Positions 18,415 through 27,719 of a stretch of DNA of 64,000 nt are shown piece after piece. The DNA lies in contig NZ_QCXQ01000001.1 in NCBI RefSeq assembly GCF_003124125.1, positions 292,855 to 356,854 of the forward strand, written 5' to 3'. A model generated the notes under the pieces. It was not told the DNA's origin and did not search any database. It saw nothing but the letters and a program-made list of their open reading frames with translations. This stretch comes from Levilactobacillus bambusae (lineage in GTDB: Bacteria > Bacillota > Bacilli > Lactobacillales > Lactobacillaceae). The translations under genes and the position numbers were made by a program. Each line of letters begins with the position of its first letter. The stretch's first letter is position 1.

Positions 18415-19560
18415 TTACGCCTCCAATCCCTGACTCCCGATTTCAGTTAACCGTTGGTAAAGTTTGGCCACACTAGGCTGATCGTTAGCCGCCTGGTTCA
18501 GGATTTCTAATTCATCCGGTTGTTCAGCTAACTTAAGTGCTACGGCATACTGGCCGTCAAGCGGCAGCTGTTGAAGGCCAAAAAGAAACCGCGCCGCCGT
18601 TTGATCTTGAGTTAACGGCCAAACAGGATCCGTCAGGGCTAGTTCTAAGACGTGCTGTTGCGAACTTGGGCTGAGTGTTTTTAGTGTAGCAAGCACCACG
18701 GACTCGGGCTGCGTATAGAACTGTTTCACGGTTAAGCCTGGCTGCCGGGTGTGGACGAAACCATAGAACGCTTGGCCAACCGTCACCCCCAGATTTCCCG
18801 TTATTAAATCGGGTAACACCGTTTCCTGTTCGGCAACCGTTAATTCGGTTGTTTGATTTAAAATATCTGATACCCGCTCCCATGCCCGGGGAGTCGGATA
18901 TAGGTCTTCATCATGATCCGTTGGCATCAAGTCACCCGGGGTTTGTTCGAGGTATTCCTTCACCAATCCATTAATGTGATCGCCCGCCCAAGTTAACCAA
19001 CTGGTTGAATCCGCCGTGAGAACCAACCGGACCGTACGATCATTAATGGCAGCATCCCCGGGAGTAACCCCGTATGCGGTTTGCTCAAATCCCGTCATGG
19101 ACGCATCGGGGTTTTCCGCTAAAATCAGCTGAACCTGATCCGGCAGCTTCAACGTATTAATTTGGCGCTGCAGCACTAAGTTCATCAGTTCGCTTTGAAC
19201 CGCTTGGGTCCCCCGGTTAAATTCATCTAAAAACCAAATAATAGGTTGATCCGGGTGCCTTTCGGCCGCTTCGATAATTTCAATTAGGGTGTGGGAGTAA
19301 CCGTAAGCCACGTCCGCTAATCGCCCGTACCTTTGGGTGTCAATAAACGCGGCATCCGTTAGCGGCGGAACTGGAATGGCTAGGTCCCCCTTTTCGCTTA
19401 AACTAACGACCGTGGTAAAAAGCTGGGCCCCCCGATCAGCCGCCACTTCCCTTACCAGCGCTGATTTTCCGATTCCGGCATCCCCCACGATCGCCGGAAC
19501 GTTTCCCGAATTCAACACGATGTTTACCGCTAACTTCATTTCTGGAAAGGTTAATGCCAT
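18415..19560 (-). CDS. MoxR-family AAA+ ATPase
   Basis: This 381-residue AAA+ protein has Walker A GDAGIGKSALV near residue 22, Walker B IIWFLDEFNRG near 107, and a sensor region with ILAENPD. It resembles the MoxR/YehL group of chaperone-like ATPases that work with VWA proteins. It lies directly before the VWA gene with a GGAGG ribosome site and after a terminator-like hairpin following ffh, so the module may be expressed at a low level by read-through. Confidence 0.82.
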   Translation of the reverse strand: MALTFPEMKLAVNIVLNSGNVPAIVGDAGIGKSALVREVAADRGAQLFTTVVSLSEKGDLAIPVPPLTDAAFIDTQRYGRLADVAYGYSHTLIEIIEAAERHPDQPIIWFLDEFNRGTQAVQSELMNLVLQRQINTLKLPDQVQLILAENPDASMTGFEQTAYGVTPGDAAINDRTVRLVLTADSTSWLTWAGDHINGLVKEYLEQTPGDLMPTDHDEDLYPTPRAWERVSDILNQTTELTVAEQETVLPDLITGNLGVTVGQAFYGFVHTRQPGLTVKQFYTQPESVVLATLKTLSPSSQQHVLELALTDPVWPLTQDQTAARFLFGLQQLPLDGQYAVALKLAEQPDELEILNQAANDQPSVAKLYQRLTEIGSQGLEA

Positions 19561-19583
19561 TTCATTTCCTCCTTAAAATGCCA

Positions 19584-19620
19584 AAAAGGCCATGCCGCTT
19601 CGAAGTTTGGCATGACCTTG
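19584..19620 (-). terminator. Terminator after ffh
   Basis: On the minus strand AAGGTCATGCC and GGCATGGCCTT form a stem followed by TTTTT. It separates ffh from the inserted MoxR-VWA module. Confidence 0.75.
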
Positions 19621-19627
19621 GAAGCTG

Positions 19628-21079
19628 TTACCGCTTCTTATTTTTTTTAATTCGCTTGCGCTTATTCTTTTTAATCCGCCGGGACATTTGGTTCATCGCC
19701 AACTTTTGCATCCGGCCGCCTAATCCAGAACCTGAGCCACCACCCATGGCACCCATCATCTGTTCCATGCCGCCCATGTTTCCGTTTGAAATTTGATTCA
19801 TCATTTTCTTCATTTGGTTAAATTGTTTAACCATTCGATTAACTTCTTGTACGGGACGGCCAGAACCCGCCGCAATCCGACGCTTCCGGGAGGGATTCAA
19901 TACGTCTGAATCAATCCGTTCCTGTTCCGTCATCGAATAGACAATGGCCTTTAAGTGTTCCATATCCTTAGGATCCATATTAACGTTAGCTAAGGCCGGG
20001 TTATTGGCCATTCCTGGAATCATCTTCATAATCTGATCCAGGGGCCCCATCTTTTGGATCTGTTCCAGTTGATCCAGAAAATCGTTAAAATTAAACGTAT
20101 TTTCCTGCATCTTTTGGGCCATTTCCTGCGCGTGTTTTTCATCAACGTCGCGCTGGGTCTTTTCAATCAGGGTGAGCATGTCACCCATCCCTAAAATCCG
20201 GGACGCCATCCGGTCGGGGTGGAAGACGTCTAAGTCCGTCATTTTTTCGCCTTCACCGACAAACTTAATTGGCTTTCCCGTCACCGCCCGAATGGACAGG
20301 GCTGCCCCGCCACGGGTATCCCCGTCTAACTTAGTCAATACAATCCCGGTCACGTCCAGCTTATCATTAAATCCTTCGGCAGTGGCCACCGCATTTTGAC
20401 CGGTCATCGCATCAACCGTCAGCAGAATTTCATCAGGGTTAGCCAATTCCTTAATGTTGGCTAATTCGTCCATTAACTGCTCATCAATCTGCAAGCGGCC
20501 CGCCGTATCGATTAGGACGTAGTCGTTATGATCCGCCTTAGCCTGGGCTAACCCTTCCCGAACAATCTCGACCGGATCAATATCGGTTCCGCGTTCAAAT
20601 ACGGGAACCCCAATTTGTTCGCCCACTTGAACTAATTGATCAACGGCGGCTGGCCGATAAACATCGGCAGCAATCATTAATGGTCGAGCATTATTATCCG
20701 TTTTTAACCGGTTGGCTAACTTTCCGGCCGTCGTCGTTTTACCGGCCCCTTGAAGCCCAACCATCATGATAATGGTTGGAATTCGTTCGGATTTATTTAA
20801 CGGAACATCCTGTTCCCCCATCATTTCGGTTAATTCTTCATCAACAATCTTCACGATCTGCTGAGCCGGATTTAAACCTTCCATGACATCAGAACCCGAG
20901 GCCCGGTCACTGACCTTCTTGACAAAGTCCTTAACCACCTTAAAGTTAACGTCGGCTTCTAGCAGGGCCAGCCGAATTTCACGCATCGTTTCACGCAGGT
21001 CGTTTTCAGAGATTTTGCCCTTTCCCCGAAGTTTCCTCATGGTATTTTGTAATCGTTCTGTTAAACCTTCAAACGCCAT
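19628..21079 (-). CDS. ffh: Signal recognition particle protein Ffh (SRP54)
   Basis: This 483-residue GTPase binds signal peptides and 4.5S/6S RNA for co-translational targeting to the membrane. It shows the NG domain (P-loop GLQGAGKTTT near 107, DTAGR, TKLDGDTRGG) and a Met-rich M domain from about 300 on, ending in a basic tail (KKNKRKR). The start MAFEGLTERL at 21079 is chosen over an upstream in-frame Met because of family length and the GGTGG site. It forms a transcription unit with ylxM. Confidence 0.98.
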   Translation of the reverse strand: MAFEGLTERLQNTMRKLRGKGKISENDLRETMREIRLALLEADVNFKVVKDFVKKVSDRASGSDVMEGLNPAQQIVKIVDEELTEMMGEQDVPLNKSERIPTIIMMVGLQGAGKTTTAGKLANRLKTDNNARPLMIAADVYRPAAVDQLVQVGEQIGVPVFERGTDIDPVEIVREGLAQAKADHNDYVLIDTAGRLQIDEQLMDELANIKELANPDEILLTVDAMTGQNAVATAEGFNDKLDVTGIVLTKLDGDTRGGAALSIRAVTGKPIKFVGEGEKMTDLDVFHPDRMASRILGMGDMLTLIEKTQRDVDEKHAQEMAQKMQENTFNFNDFLDQLEQIQKMGPLDQIMKMIPGMANNPALANVNMDPKDMEHLKAIVYSMTEQERIDSDVLNPSRKRRIAAGSGRPVQEVNRMVKQFNQMKKMMNQISNGNMGGMEQMMGAMGGGSGSGLGGRMQKLAMNQMSRRIKKNKRKRIKKNKKR

Positions 21080-21110
21080 TTCTTTACCACCCAACTTTGA
21101 TTTCTATTAC

Positions 21111-21452
21111 TTATTCAGCCTCTAAATTTTCAAGTCCAGCGACGAGCCGATTTAATTCTACATCGTCCGGGTAGTGGCCCTTAACGTAAGATTGAATTTC
21201 ATCTGCCTGCTCATTTTTGGACGTAAATTGGTCGTAGAGGTGCAATTTGCTTTCATATTCTTCAAGAATTTTTTCCGTCCGCCTCAAATTGTCGTAGACG
21301 GCTTGGCGACTCACATTAAATTCTTCAGCTATTTCGCCTAAGGAGTAATCATCACCATAGTAAAGTTGCATATAGTGATTTTGTTTGTCGGTCAACAAGG
21401 ACTGATAAAACTCAAACAACGAGTTAATGCGATAGTTTTTTTCTAAATCCAA
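21111..21452 (-). CDS. ylxM: YlxM/p13-like DNA-binding protein
   Basis: This 113-residue protein has a sigma-70 region-4-like HTH ([31 protein letters not shown], about residues 38-68). YlxM accompanies ffh in Firmicutes and modulates SRP assembly in streptococci. The start is read as TTG at 21452, 6 bases after GAGGAGGG, giving (M)DLEKNYRIN, rather than an ATG 24 bases upstream which lacks a ribosome site. Confidence 0.92.
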   Translation of the reverse strand: MDLEKNYRINSLFEFYQSLLTDKQNHYMQLYYGDDYSLGEIAEEFNVSRQAVYDNLRRTEKILEEYESKLHLYDQFTSKNEQADEIQSYVKGHYPDDVELNRLVAGLENLEAE

Positions 21453-21484
21453 ATTGATCCCTCCTCGGTTTCGCATACCCTCTT

Positions 21485-21513
21485 AGGATACCGATATTTA
21501 GGGTGTTAGTCAA
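21485..21513 (-). promoter_or_regulatory. ylxM-ffh promoter
   Basis: On the minus strand -35 TTGACT (21513-21508), a 17-base spacer and -10 TATCCT (21490-21485) are visible, just downstream of the ftsY terminator. Confidence 0.7.
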
Positions 21514-21522
21514 TTAACCGGA

Positions 21523-21578
21523 CAAAAAAACGGTGGGGTTAAAATTTGCGCAAACCTGCTCAAATTTTAGCTCCACCA
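21523..21578 (-). terminator. Terminator after ftsY
   Basis: A long stem (GGTGGAGCTAAAATTTG pairing, with few mismatches, with CAAATTTTAACCCCACC) is followed by seven T on the minus strand. It ends the rnc-smc-ftsY unit. Confidence 0.9.
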
Positions 21579-21607
21579 ATTAATAATAATGGTAATCATT
21601 CCACCTG

Positions 21608-23044
21608 TTAGAGGGTATCAACATCAATGAGGCCCTTAAATAGGCCGTAAACGAATTCGTTAGGGTCAAACGCCCGTAAATCACCAACTTGTTCACCAAG
21701 TCCCGCAAATTTAACGGGCACGTGAAGTTCGTTGCGAATGGCCAACACAATTCCACCACGCGCCGTCCCGTCTAGCTTGGTTAACACAATTCCAGTGACG
21801 TCCGTGGAATCCTTAAACATTTTAGCTTGGTTTAACGCATTCTGCCCGGTAGTTGCATCGAGTACCAGTAGAACTTCATGTGGGGCTTCTGGGATTTCAC
21901 GGGTAATAATCCGTTTCATCTTTTCCAGCTCATTCATCAGGTTAACCTTATTCTGCAAGCGGCCCGCCGTGTCGATGAATAAGATATCATAATTCTCTTC
22001 TTTAGCCTTCTTAACCCCATCAAACACCACGGCCGCAGGATCACTTTGCGGTTTCCCCACCACAATGTCTACCCCGTCCCGTTTGGCCCAAACATCCAGC
22101 TGTTCCGTTGCGCCAGCCCGAAAGGTATCAGCCGCTGCCAGGAGCACTTTCTTGCCCTGCTTCTTATAGCGCGCCGCCATTTTACCAATGGTGGTCGTTT
22201 TTCCCACGCCGTTAACCCCAACAAATAGGATCACAGTCGGACCATCCTTAGCAAAGTGGACTTCCGTTGACTCACCGTTTCCGGATTCATCATAGATTTC
22301 AACTAATTTTTCAACAATGACGCTTTGAACTTCCTTCGGATTTTTAGCGTTCTTCAATTTAACTTCATCCCGAAGCTCATCGCTAATTCTCATCGCAGCG
22401 TCATAGCCGACGTCCGCTTCAATCAACGTTTCCTCTAAATCATCAAAGAAGCTCTCATCCACGCGCCGAAACTTAGCTAAGAAGGAGTTAAGCCGATCTC
22501 CGAACGAGGTTCTAGATTTCTCAAGACCCCGGTCATAAAGTTCCGCGGTTGAAGTGTCCTCATCGCCATCCTCAGATGACGCCACCGCTTCCTCGTGTGC
22601 CTGAACTTCGGCCGATTCACTGAGTGTAGCTTGCTCTTCTGAAACGGTGACCGCCGCGGAACTTTCAGAGCTCGCTTCCTGAATCTCAACCGGTTCTGAA
22701 TCGGTTGCTGTCACCACTTCTGATTCAGAGTGGGAGGACCCGACAAAATCAGATGGGGCTGACGATTCAAGTTGGGCTTCCTCCGCAGCCGAACTCGACG
22801 TGGCGCTTGTCACCTCTGGTTGGGCAGGCTGGGCATCAGATCCAGCAGCTGAACTTTCAGTCTTCTGATCAGATGTTGCTTCGCTTGACGATGTCGTTAG
22901 TGACTCGTCAGAGTCGCTGCCGGCAGTCGGTACCGCTGAATCCGCACTCGCTGACGTCGCCGCTGTACTATTCGTTACGGGCTCCTCACTGTTAGCTTCC
23001 TCATCCCGTTTCGAACGCCGCTTAAAGATATCGAATAATCCCAT
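21608..23044 (-). CDS. ftsY: Signal recognition particle receptor FtsY
   Basis: This protein of 478 residues is a GTPase that receives SRP-ribosome complexes at the membrane. The NG domain (about residues 175-478) has P-loop GVNGVGKTTTIGKMA, DTFRAGATEQL, DTAGRLQNK and TKLDGTARGG. The N-terminus (MGLFDIFKRR) is followed by a long A domain of about 150 residues made almost only of Ser, Ala, Glu, Asp and Thr, acidic and low-complexity, longer than in Bacillus. It follows smc by 17 bases. Confidence 0.97.
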   Translation of the reverse strand: MGLFDIFKRRSKRDEEANSEEPVTNSTAATSASADSAVPTAGSDSDESLTTSSSEATSDQKTESSAAGSDAQPAQPEVTSATSSSAAEEAQLESSAPSDFVGSSHSESEVVTATDSEPVEIQEASSESSAAVTVSEEQATLSESAEVQAHEEAVASSEDGDEDTSTAELYDRGLEKSRTSFGDRLNSFLAKFRRVDESFFDDLEETLIEADVGYDAAMRISDELRDEVKLKNAKNPKEVQSVIVEKLVEIYDESGNGESTEVHFAKDGPTVILFVGVNGVGKTTTIGKMAARYKKQGKKVLLAAADTFRAGATEQLDVWAKRDGVDIVVGKPQSDPAAVVFDGVKKAKEENYDILFIDTAGRLQNKVNLMNELEKMKRIITREIPEAPHEVLLVLDATTGQNALNQAKMFKDSTDVTGIVLTKLDGTARGGIVLAIRNELHVPVKFAGLGEQVGDLRAFDPNEFVYGLFKGLIDVDTL

Positions 23045-23061
23045 ATTAATCCGTCCTTTCG

Positions 23062-26000
23062 TTATGCCCGGTTAGTTGTTCGTAAATCCTCAAGGTCCAC
23101 GGAAACGACCTTGGAAACCCCCGATTCCTGCATGGTAACCCCATAGAGGGTGTCCGCATGTTCCATCGTTTGCTTTCGGTGGGTAATCACAATGAACTGG
23201 GTTTGATCATGAAAATGGTTGATATAATGCGCATACCGGTCGGCATTAGCTGGGTCGAGGGCCGCATCCGTTTCGTCTAGGATCGCAAACGGAACGGGCC
23301 GAACCTGTAAAATGGCAAACAGCAGTGTAATTGCTGTCAGCGTACGTTCACCACCCGAAAGTAGGCTCATCTTCTTCTGCGTCTTTCCGGGCGGTTCAGC
23401 CATAATATCAATTCCGGTGGTCAGTAAATGATTGGGATCGGTCAGTTTAAGTGCTGCGGTTCCGCCCCCAAACATTCGTTTAAACGTGGTCGTAAAGGCA
23501 TCCGCCACCGCATTAAACGCCACTTCAAATCGATCAATGACCTCTTGATCAGCCGTTGACATCGTGTCCGTTAACTGCTGCTTTGCAGTTAACAAATCAT
23601 CCCGCTGCTTAATTAGGAAGTCATACCGTTCAGACACCTGCTTAAACTCATCGATCGCGCCTAAATTAACGGACCCAATCTCGTCTAACCCCTTCTTAAG
23701 CAGCTTTAGCTGGGTGGCCAGTGCCTGATCATCCAGCTCGCTTAAATTGCGGTTAGCTCCCTCAACGGTAACATGGTACCTCTGATTTAATTCCAGGGTC
23801 CACTGTTCCATCTGGGTGGTGAGCGTTGCTTGGTTAACTTGGGCCTGGTGCCAATCATCATTTGCGGCTTGCAGTAAACCAGCAATTCGATTCGTTTCCC
23901 CGTCTGTGTTCGCTAGTTCGTCGTTCACCGTTACGAGAGCTTGATCCGTTTCTTTTAACGCCGCTTCAGAAACCATTCGGGTCTGCTGAGCCCGTTCAAT
24001 CGCCCGCTTTAAATTCTTGGGGGTCTCAGGGGTTGAGTTGGCCATTTCCTGCAACTGGTCATATTCTCCCGCCACGTTTCGTCGTTCCTGTTCAAGGGTT
24101 GCCAGCTCGCTTTGGGCCGCCTGCTGGTTCGCCTTCGTTTGGGCTAAACGTTCCTTGGCCGCTGCCAACCACTCCCGCTTGCTAGTTAACGCTTCTTGCT
24201 GGTCGTTCCGGTTAGCGTTCAGAGCCCTTAACCGGTCCGTTTCGTCGCTCGTCTGTGTCTTAATGTTTGCAACAACGGTCTCTAAATCAGCCGCTTTTTG
24301 TTCTAACAGTTGTTTTTCGGTGTTAAATTCAGCTTGAGTGCGACCCTCAATTGTCGCTTGCGCAGCCGCTGTCTGCCGGGAAAACTGGTCACAGTCCGTT
24401 TTGGCGGATGCTGTTTTCGCAGCCGCTTCGCGAACCCGGTCCTCTAACTCCCGAAAGACTTCCGTGACTTGTCCAGACCGCATTTCGTTGGCCTCTAACT
24501 TTTGCTGTAACGACTTGACTTCGGCCTCAGTAGTAGCCAATTTTTGGTCCATGAGGCCAATGTTTTCCCGGAGCTTTTTCAGTTCATCCTGTTGCTGAAG
24601 CAAGCCGGATCGCGACTGCCGATTTTGCCCCCCGGTAATGGATCCACTCCCGCTCACAATGTCGCCCGCTAGTGTAACAACCCGAAATTTCCGGTGCCCG
24701 GCCCGGCTAATTGCCGTCGCATGGTCTAAATTATCGGCAAACACCGTGGTCCCCAAAAGGTAAGCCAAGATGTTTTCGTAACCCGAGTGAATTCCGATCA
24801 ATTCCGAACCGACCCCTAAGTAACCCGGCATCGTTTTAACCCCATTCACCAACGGGTCTGCCAGTTCTCGGCTGCGAATGCTAGTTTGAGGCAAGAAAGT
24901 TGCCCGGCCGCCCCGCTGCTGCTTAAGGAAAGCTACGGCTTGTTTAGCCGCCGTTTCATCCGTGGTAACAATTTGTTGAAGCTGGGCACCAAGGGCAAAC
25001 TCGACGGCCGTTGTATAGTCGCTAGGAACCTGAAGTAACTCGGAAACGGCCCCAACAATTCCATCAAGCGACTGACGGTGCTTTAAAATTACCCGGACCC
25101 CCTGGTAAAAACCGTTATAGTCGTCACTTGCAGCGGCGAGATTTTTCGCCTGGGTCTTAGCCCGCTGGTCAATATCCAGTGCGGATAACCACGCCTGACG
25201 AACCTGTTGATGCTTCTGCGTCAAAGAATCGTGTTCCGCCGCCAATTGATCCAACACTTGCCGCTGTTCTTGGTATCGTGTCGTTAGCTGGGTTTCAGTG
25301 GTCTGAGCTGCTTGATACGCCGCATGTGCCACCGCTGCCTGCTCATTAAGCTGGGCTAACTGCTTAGTCGCCGTTGCATGCCGTTCTCGATCCGCTTCAT
25401 AGGATTTGACGAGGTATTTTTCATCATTATGAATATCCGCTAATTCCTGCATGCGATCCATGTAGCTGGCCCGTAACTCCTCAATGTGCTGCTCAATTTG
25501 TTTTACTCGCTTGGGATCGTTGACCGCCCGAAGATCCTCAATTTCAGTTGAAACCCGCTTGATTTCTGCGGACTGACTGGTTACTGCGACCTTGGCGGTT
25601 GCCAGCTGGTCCACCAACCGTTTCCGATCCAGTTCTAGCGTCGCCCGCTTAGTATCTAGCTCAGCGAGAGTCCTATCCCGGTTGCTTAACCGCTCGGACG
25701 TTAATTGCAGCTGTCCGGACAGCTTTTCAACGGTTTCACTGGCCGCCAACAATTGGGCCTGAATTTGGTCCTTCTTAGCTAATAACTCCGTCTGTTTGGT
25801 TTTTAGCTCTTGATTAGCTTGCGAACGCTGCCAATCATCCTGCTGATACTTGGTCACCAGCGCCTGCTTTGTAGTTACAGCTTGATCAACGGTCTTTTTT
25901 TGTTCCTTCGCTTGGATGAGGCAGCGAACAAGCCGGGTTCTATCTAGACGTTCGTACTGCCCCTTCTGTTCCAAGTAGTCGGTAGCCAAACTGCTCTGTT

Positions 26001-26619
26001 CCTCTAAGGGCCCCAGTCGGTCGGACAATTCGCTAATGATATCGTTTACCCGATCTAAATAATCCACGGTCTCCGTCAATTGGGTTTCAGCTTGCTGCTT
26101 TTGTTTTTTAAACTTGGAAACCCCGGCAACCTGTTCAATGATGGTTCGGCGGTCCTCCGGCTTACTATTAAACACCGATTCCACTTGCCCCTGTGAAAGT
26201 ACCGAGAAGGAATCTTGGCCCAGACCGGTATCTAAAAAGAGGTTCGTAATATCCCGCAACCGGCAGTCTTGCCCGTTTAATTCATACTGACTTTTTCCGT
26301 TACGAAACAGTACCCGTTTAATCGTGACTTCAGCGTAGTCCGTTTTAAGGTAGTGATCAGCGTTATCAAACGTCATTTCAACTGCGGCACGATTCAGCGG
26401 TGCCCGATCTTCTGAGCCCGCAAAAATAATATCCGGCATCCGGCTCCCACGTAAACTCTTGGCACTTTGTTCACCAAGAACCCACCGAATGGCCTCCGTA
26501 ATATTACTTTTTCCGCTTCCGTTTGGTCCAACAACCCCCGTCATTCCGGGTTTAAATTTAATGGTGGTCTTATCAGCGAAGGATTTAAATCCGCTAATGG
26601 TTAAAGACTTTAATCGCAT
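23062..26619 (-). CDS. smc: Chromosome segregation protein SMC
   Basis: This 1185-residue condensin ATPase is full length. It has Walker A GPNGSGKSN near residue 33, two long coiled coils (about 170-500 and 670-1010), a hinge domain (about 505-665) with GFYQGVRVIL ... GRATFLP, and C-terminal signature LSGGERTLTA plus Walker B AILDETDAALDPAN. It partners with ScpA and ScpB, not in the window. It lies between rnc and ftsY, as in Bacillus. Confidence 0.98.
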   Translation of the reverse strand: MRLKSLTISGFKSFADKTTIKFKPGMTGVVGPNGSGKSNITEAIRWVLGEQSAKSLRGSRMPDIIFAGSEDRAPLNRAAVEMTFDNADHYLKTDYAEVTIKRVLFRNGKSQYELNGQDCRLRDITNLFLDTGLGQDSFSVLSQGQVESVFNSKPEDRRTIIEQVAGVSKFKKQKQQAETQLTETVDYLDRVNDIISELSDRLGPLEEQSSLATDYLEQKGQYERLDRTRLVRCLIQAKEQKKTVDQAVTTKQALVTKYQQDDWQRSQANQELKTKQTELLAKKDQIQAQLLAASETVEKLSGQLQLTSERLSNRDRTLAELDTKRATLELDRKRLVDQLATAKVAVTSQSAEIKRVSTEIEDLRAVNDPKRVKQIEQHIEELRASYMDRMQELADIHNDEKYLVKSYEADRERHATATKQLAQLNEQAAVAHAAYQAAQTTETQLTTRYQEQRQVLDQLAAEHDSLTQKHQQVRQAWLSALDIDQRAKTQAKNLAAASDDYNGFYQGVRVILKHRQSLDGIVGAVSELLQVPSDYTTAVEFALGAQLQQIVTTDETAAKQAVAFLKQQRGGRATFLPQTSIRSRELADPLVNGVKTMPGYLGVGSELIGIHSGYENILAYLLGTTVFADNLDHATAISRAGHRKFRVVTLAGDIVSGSGSITGGQNRQSRSGLLQQQDELKKLRENIGLMDQKLATTEAEVKSLQQKLEANEMRSGQVTEVFRELEDRVREAAAKTASAKTDCDQFSRQTAAAQATIEGRTQAEFNTEKQLLEQKAADLETVVANIKTQTSDETDRLRALNANRNDQQEALTSKREWLAAAKERLAQTKANQQAAQSELATLEQERRNVAGEYDQLQEMANSTPETPKNLKRAIERAQQTRMVSEAALKETDQALVTVNDELANTDGETNRIAGLLQAANDDWHQAQVNQATLTTQMEQWTLELNQRYHVTVEGANRNLSELDDQALATQLKLLKKGLDEIGSVNLGAIDEFKQVSERYDFLIKQRDDLLTAKQQLTDTMSTADQEVIDRFEVAFNAVADAFTTTFKRMFGGGTAALKLTDPNHLLTTGIDIMAEPPGKTQKKMSLLSGGERTLTAITLLFAILQVRPVPFAILDETDAALDPANADRYAHYINHFHDQTQFIVITHRKQTMEHADTLYGVTMQESGVSKVVSVDLEDLRTTNRA

Positions 26620-26626
26620 TCGCTCA

Positions 26627-27328
26627 TCATCCTTGTTGAGATTTTAGCTGACTAAGTGCTACTCGAGCAGCCGTTTGTTCCGCCGCCTTCTTTGAGTGTC
26701 CAACCCCTTCGCCCAGTTTCGTCCCGTCAATAGTAACTGCCACCCGGAAAGTCCGATCATTATCCGGTCCATCTTCCGATTCCAATTCGTAGTCAATAGT
26801 CACGGGACCATTTTGCTGTGCGACCTCTTGCAATTCGGTCTTATGGTCAAAAAATTCATCAAACCGACCTTCATCAAGCTTTGGGAAAATCACTTGGTCG
26901 GCAAACGTAATCACTGCCGTTACGCCTTGATCCATATACAAGGCTCCCACGAAGGATTCAAAAATATCACAGAGAAGGGAATCCCGTTGCCGCGCATTCG
27001 CTTTCTCCTCCCCCTTACCCAACCGAATAAAATGGTCAAAATCACATTCCCGGGCAAAACTGGCAAAACTTTGTTCATTTACCATGGCCGCCCGAAGTCG
27101 GGTTAACCGACCCTGGGGAAGTTTGGGATACCGTTTGAAAATGTACTCTGAAACCACAAATTGGAGTACGGCGTCCCCGAGGAACTCAATCCGTTCATAA
27201 TATTTAAGGTTCTTACCCGGATGTTCATTAACGTACGAAGCCTGGGTAAAGGCTTCATCGAGTAAACTTTCATTTTTAAAGGTGATATTAAAGGCATCCT
27301 TTAGATGCGCATTTAACCCTTCGATCAT
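26627..27328 (-). CDS. rnc: Ribonuclease III
   Basis: This 233-residue enzyme cleaves double-stranded RNA, including rRNA precursors and sense/antisense duplexes. The RNase III signature ERIEFLGDAVLQ (about residues 44-55) and catalytic CDIFESFVGALYMD are present, followed by a dsRNA-binding domain (about 160-230). Ribosome site GAAAGGAAG. In this genome it would be the expected enzyme for any type I toxin-antitoxin RNA duplex. Confidence 0.97.
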   Translation of the reverse strand: MIEGLNAHLKDAFNITFKNESLLDEAFTQASYVNEHPGKNLKYYERIEFLGDAVLQFVVSEYIFKRYPKLPQGRLTRLRAAMVNEQSFASFARECDFDHFIRLGKGEEKANARQRDSLLCDIFESFVGALYMDQGVTAVITFADQVIFPKLDEGRFDEFFDHKTELQEVAQQNGPVTIDYELESEDGPDNDRTFRVAVTIDGTKLGEGVGHSKKAAEQTAARVALSQLKSQQG

Positions 27329-27349
27329 CTTGTAACTTCCTTTCGTGAA

Positions 27350-27386
27350 AAAACAAAAGTCCGGGCTCCTTAACGGCCCGGACCTT
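27350..27386 (-). terminator. Terminator after acpP
   Basis: Arms AAGGTCCGGGC and GCCCGGACTT are followed on the minus strand by TTTGTTTTTT. Downstream rnc probably receives read-through. Confidence 0.85.
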
Positions 27387-27390
27387 GCAA

Positions 27391-27639
27391 TTATTCTTGA
27401 CTACCGTGTGCCATTACAAAGTCCACGGCTTGGCCAATCGTATTTAATTTTTCGGCATCCTCATCGTTAATCTCCGCCCCAAAGGTGTCCTCTAACTCAA
27501 GGACAAACTCCACAAAATCGATTGAGTCAGCGTTTAGATCCTGCTTAAAATTAAGGTTTTCGGTAATAGTGTCACGTTCTACTTCAAAACGGTCGGCAAT
27601 AATGTCGGCAATTTTATTAAATGTTTCTTGTCTATCCAT
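27391..27639 (-). CDS. acpP: Acyl carrier protein
   Basis: This protein of 82 residues carries the phosphopantetheine attachment serine in the DSIDFVEFVLELED motif (Ser about 40; the family usually reads DSLD). It carries acyl chains for phospholipid synthesis. It sits next to plsX, the acyl-ACP:phosphate acyltransferase, as in many Firmicutes. Confidence 0.95.
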   Translation of the reverse strand: MDRQETFNKIADIIADRFEVERDTITENLNFKQDLNADSIDFVEFVLELEDTFGAEINDEDAEKLNTIGQAVDFVMAHGSQE

Positions 27640-27719
27640 GTCTATAATCCCTCGTTAACTTTTTCGTTTCAATTGTCAGTTTAACCGTTTTAACACGGGT
27701 TGTCTAGCCATTTTAAACC

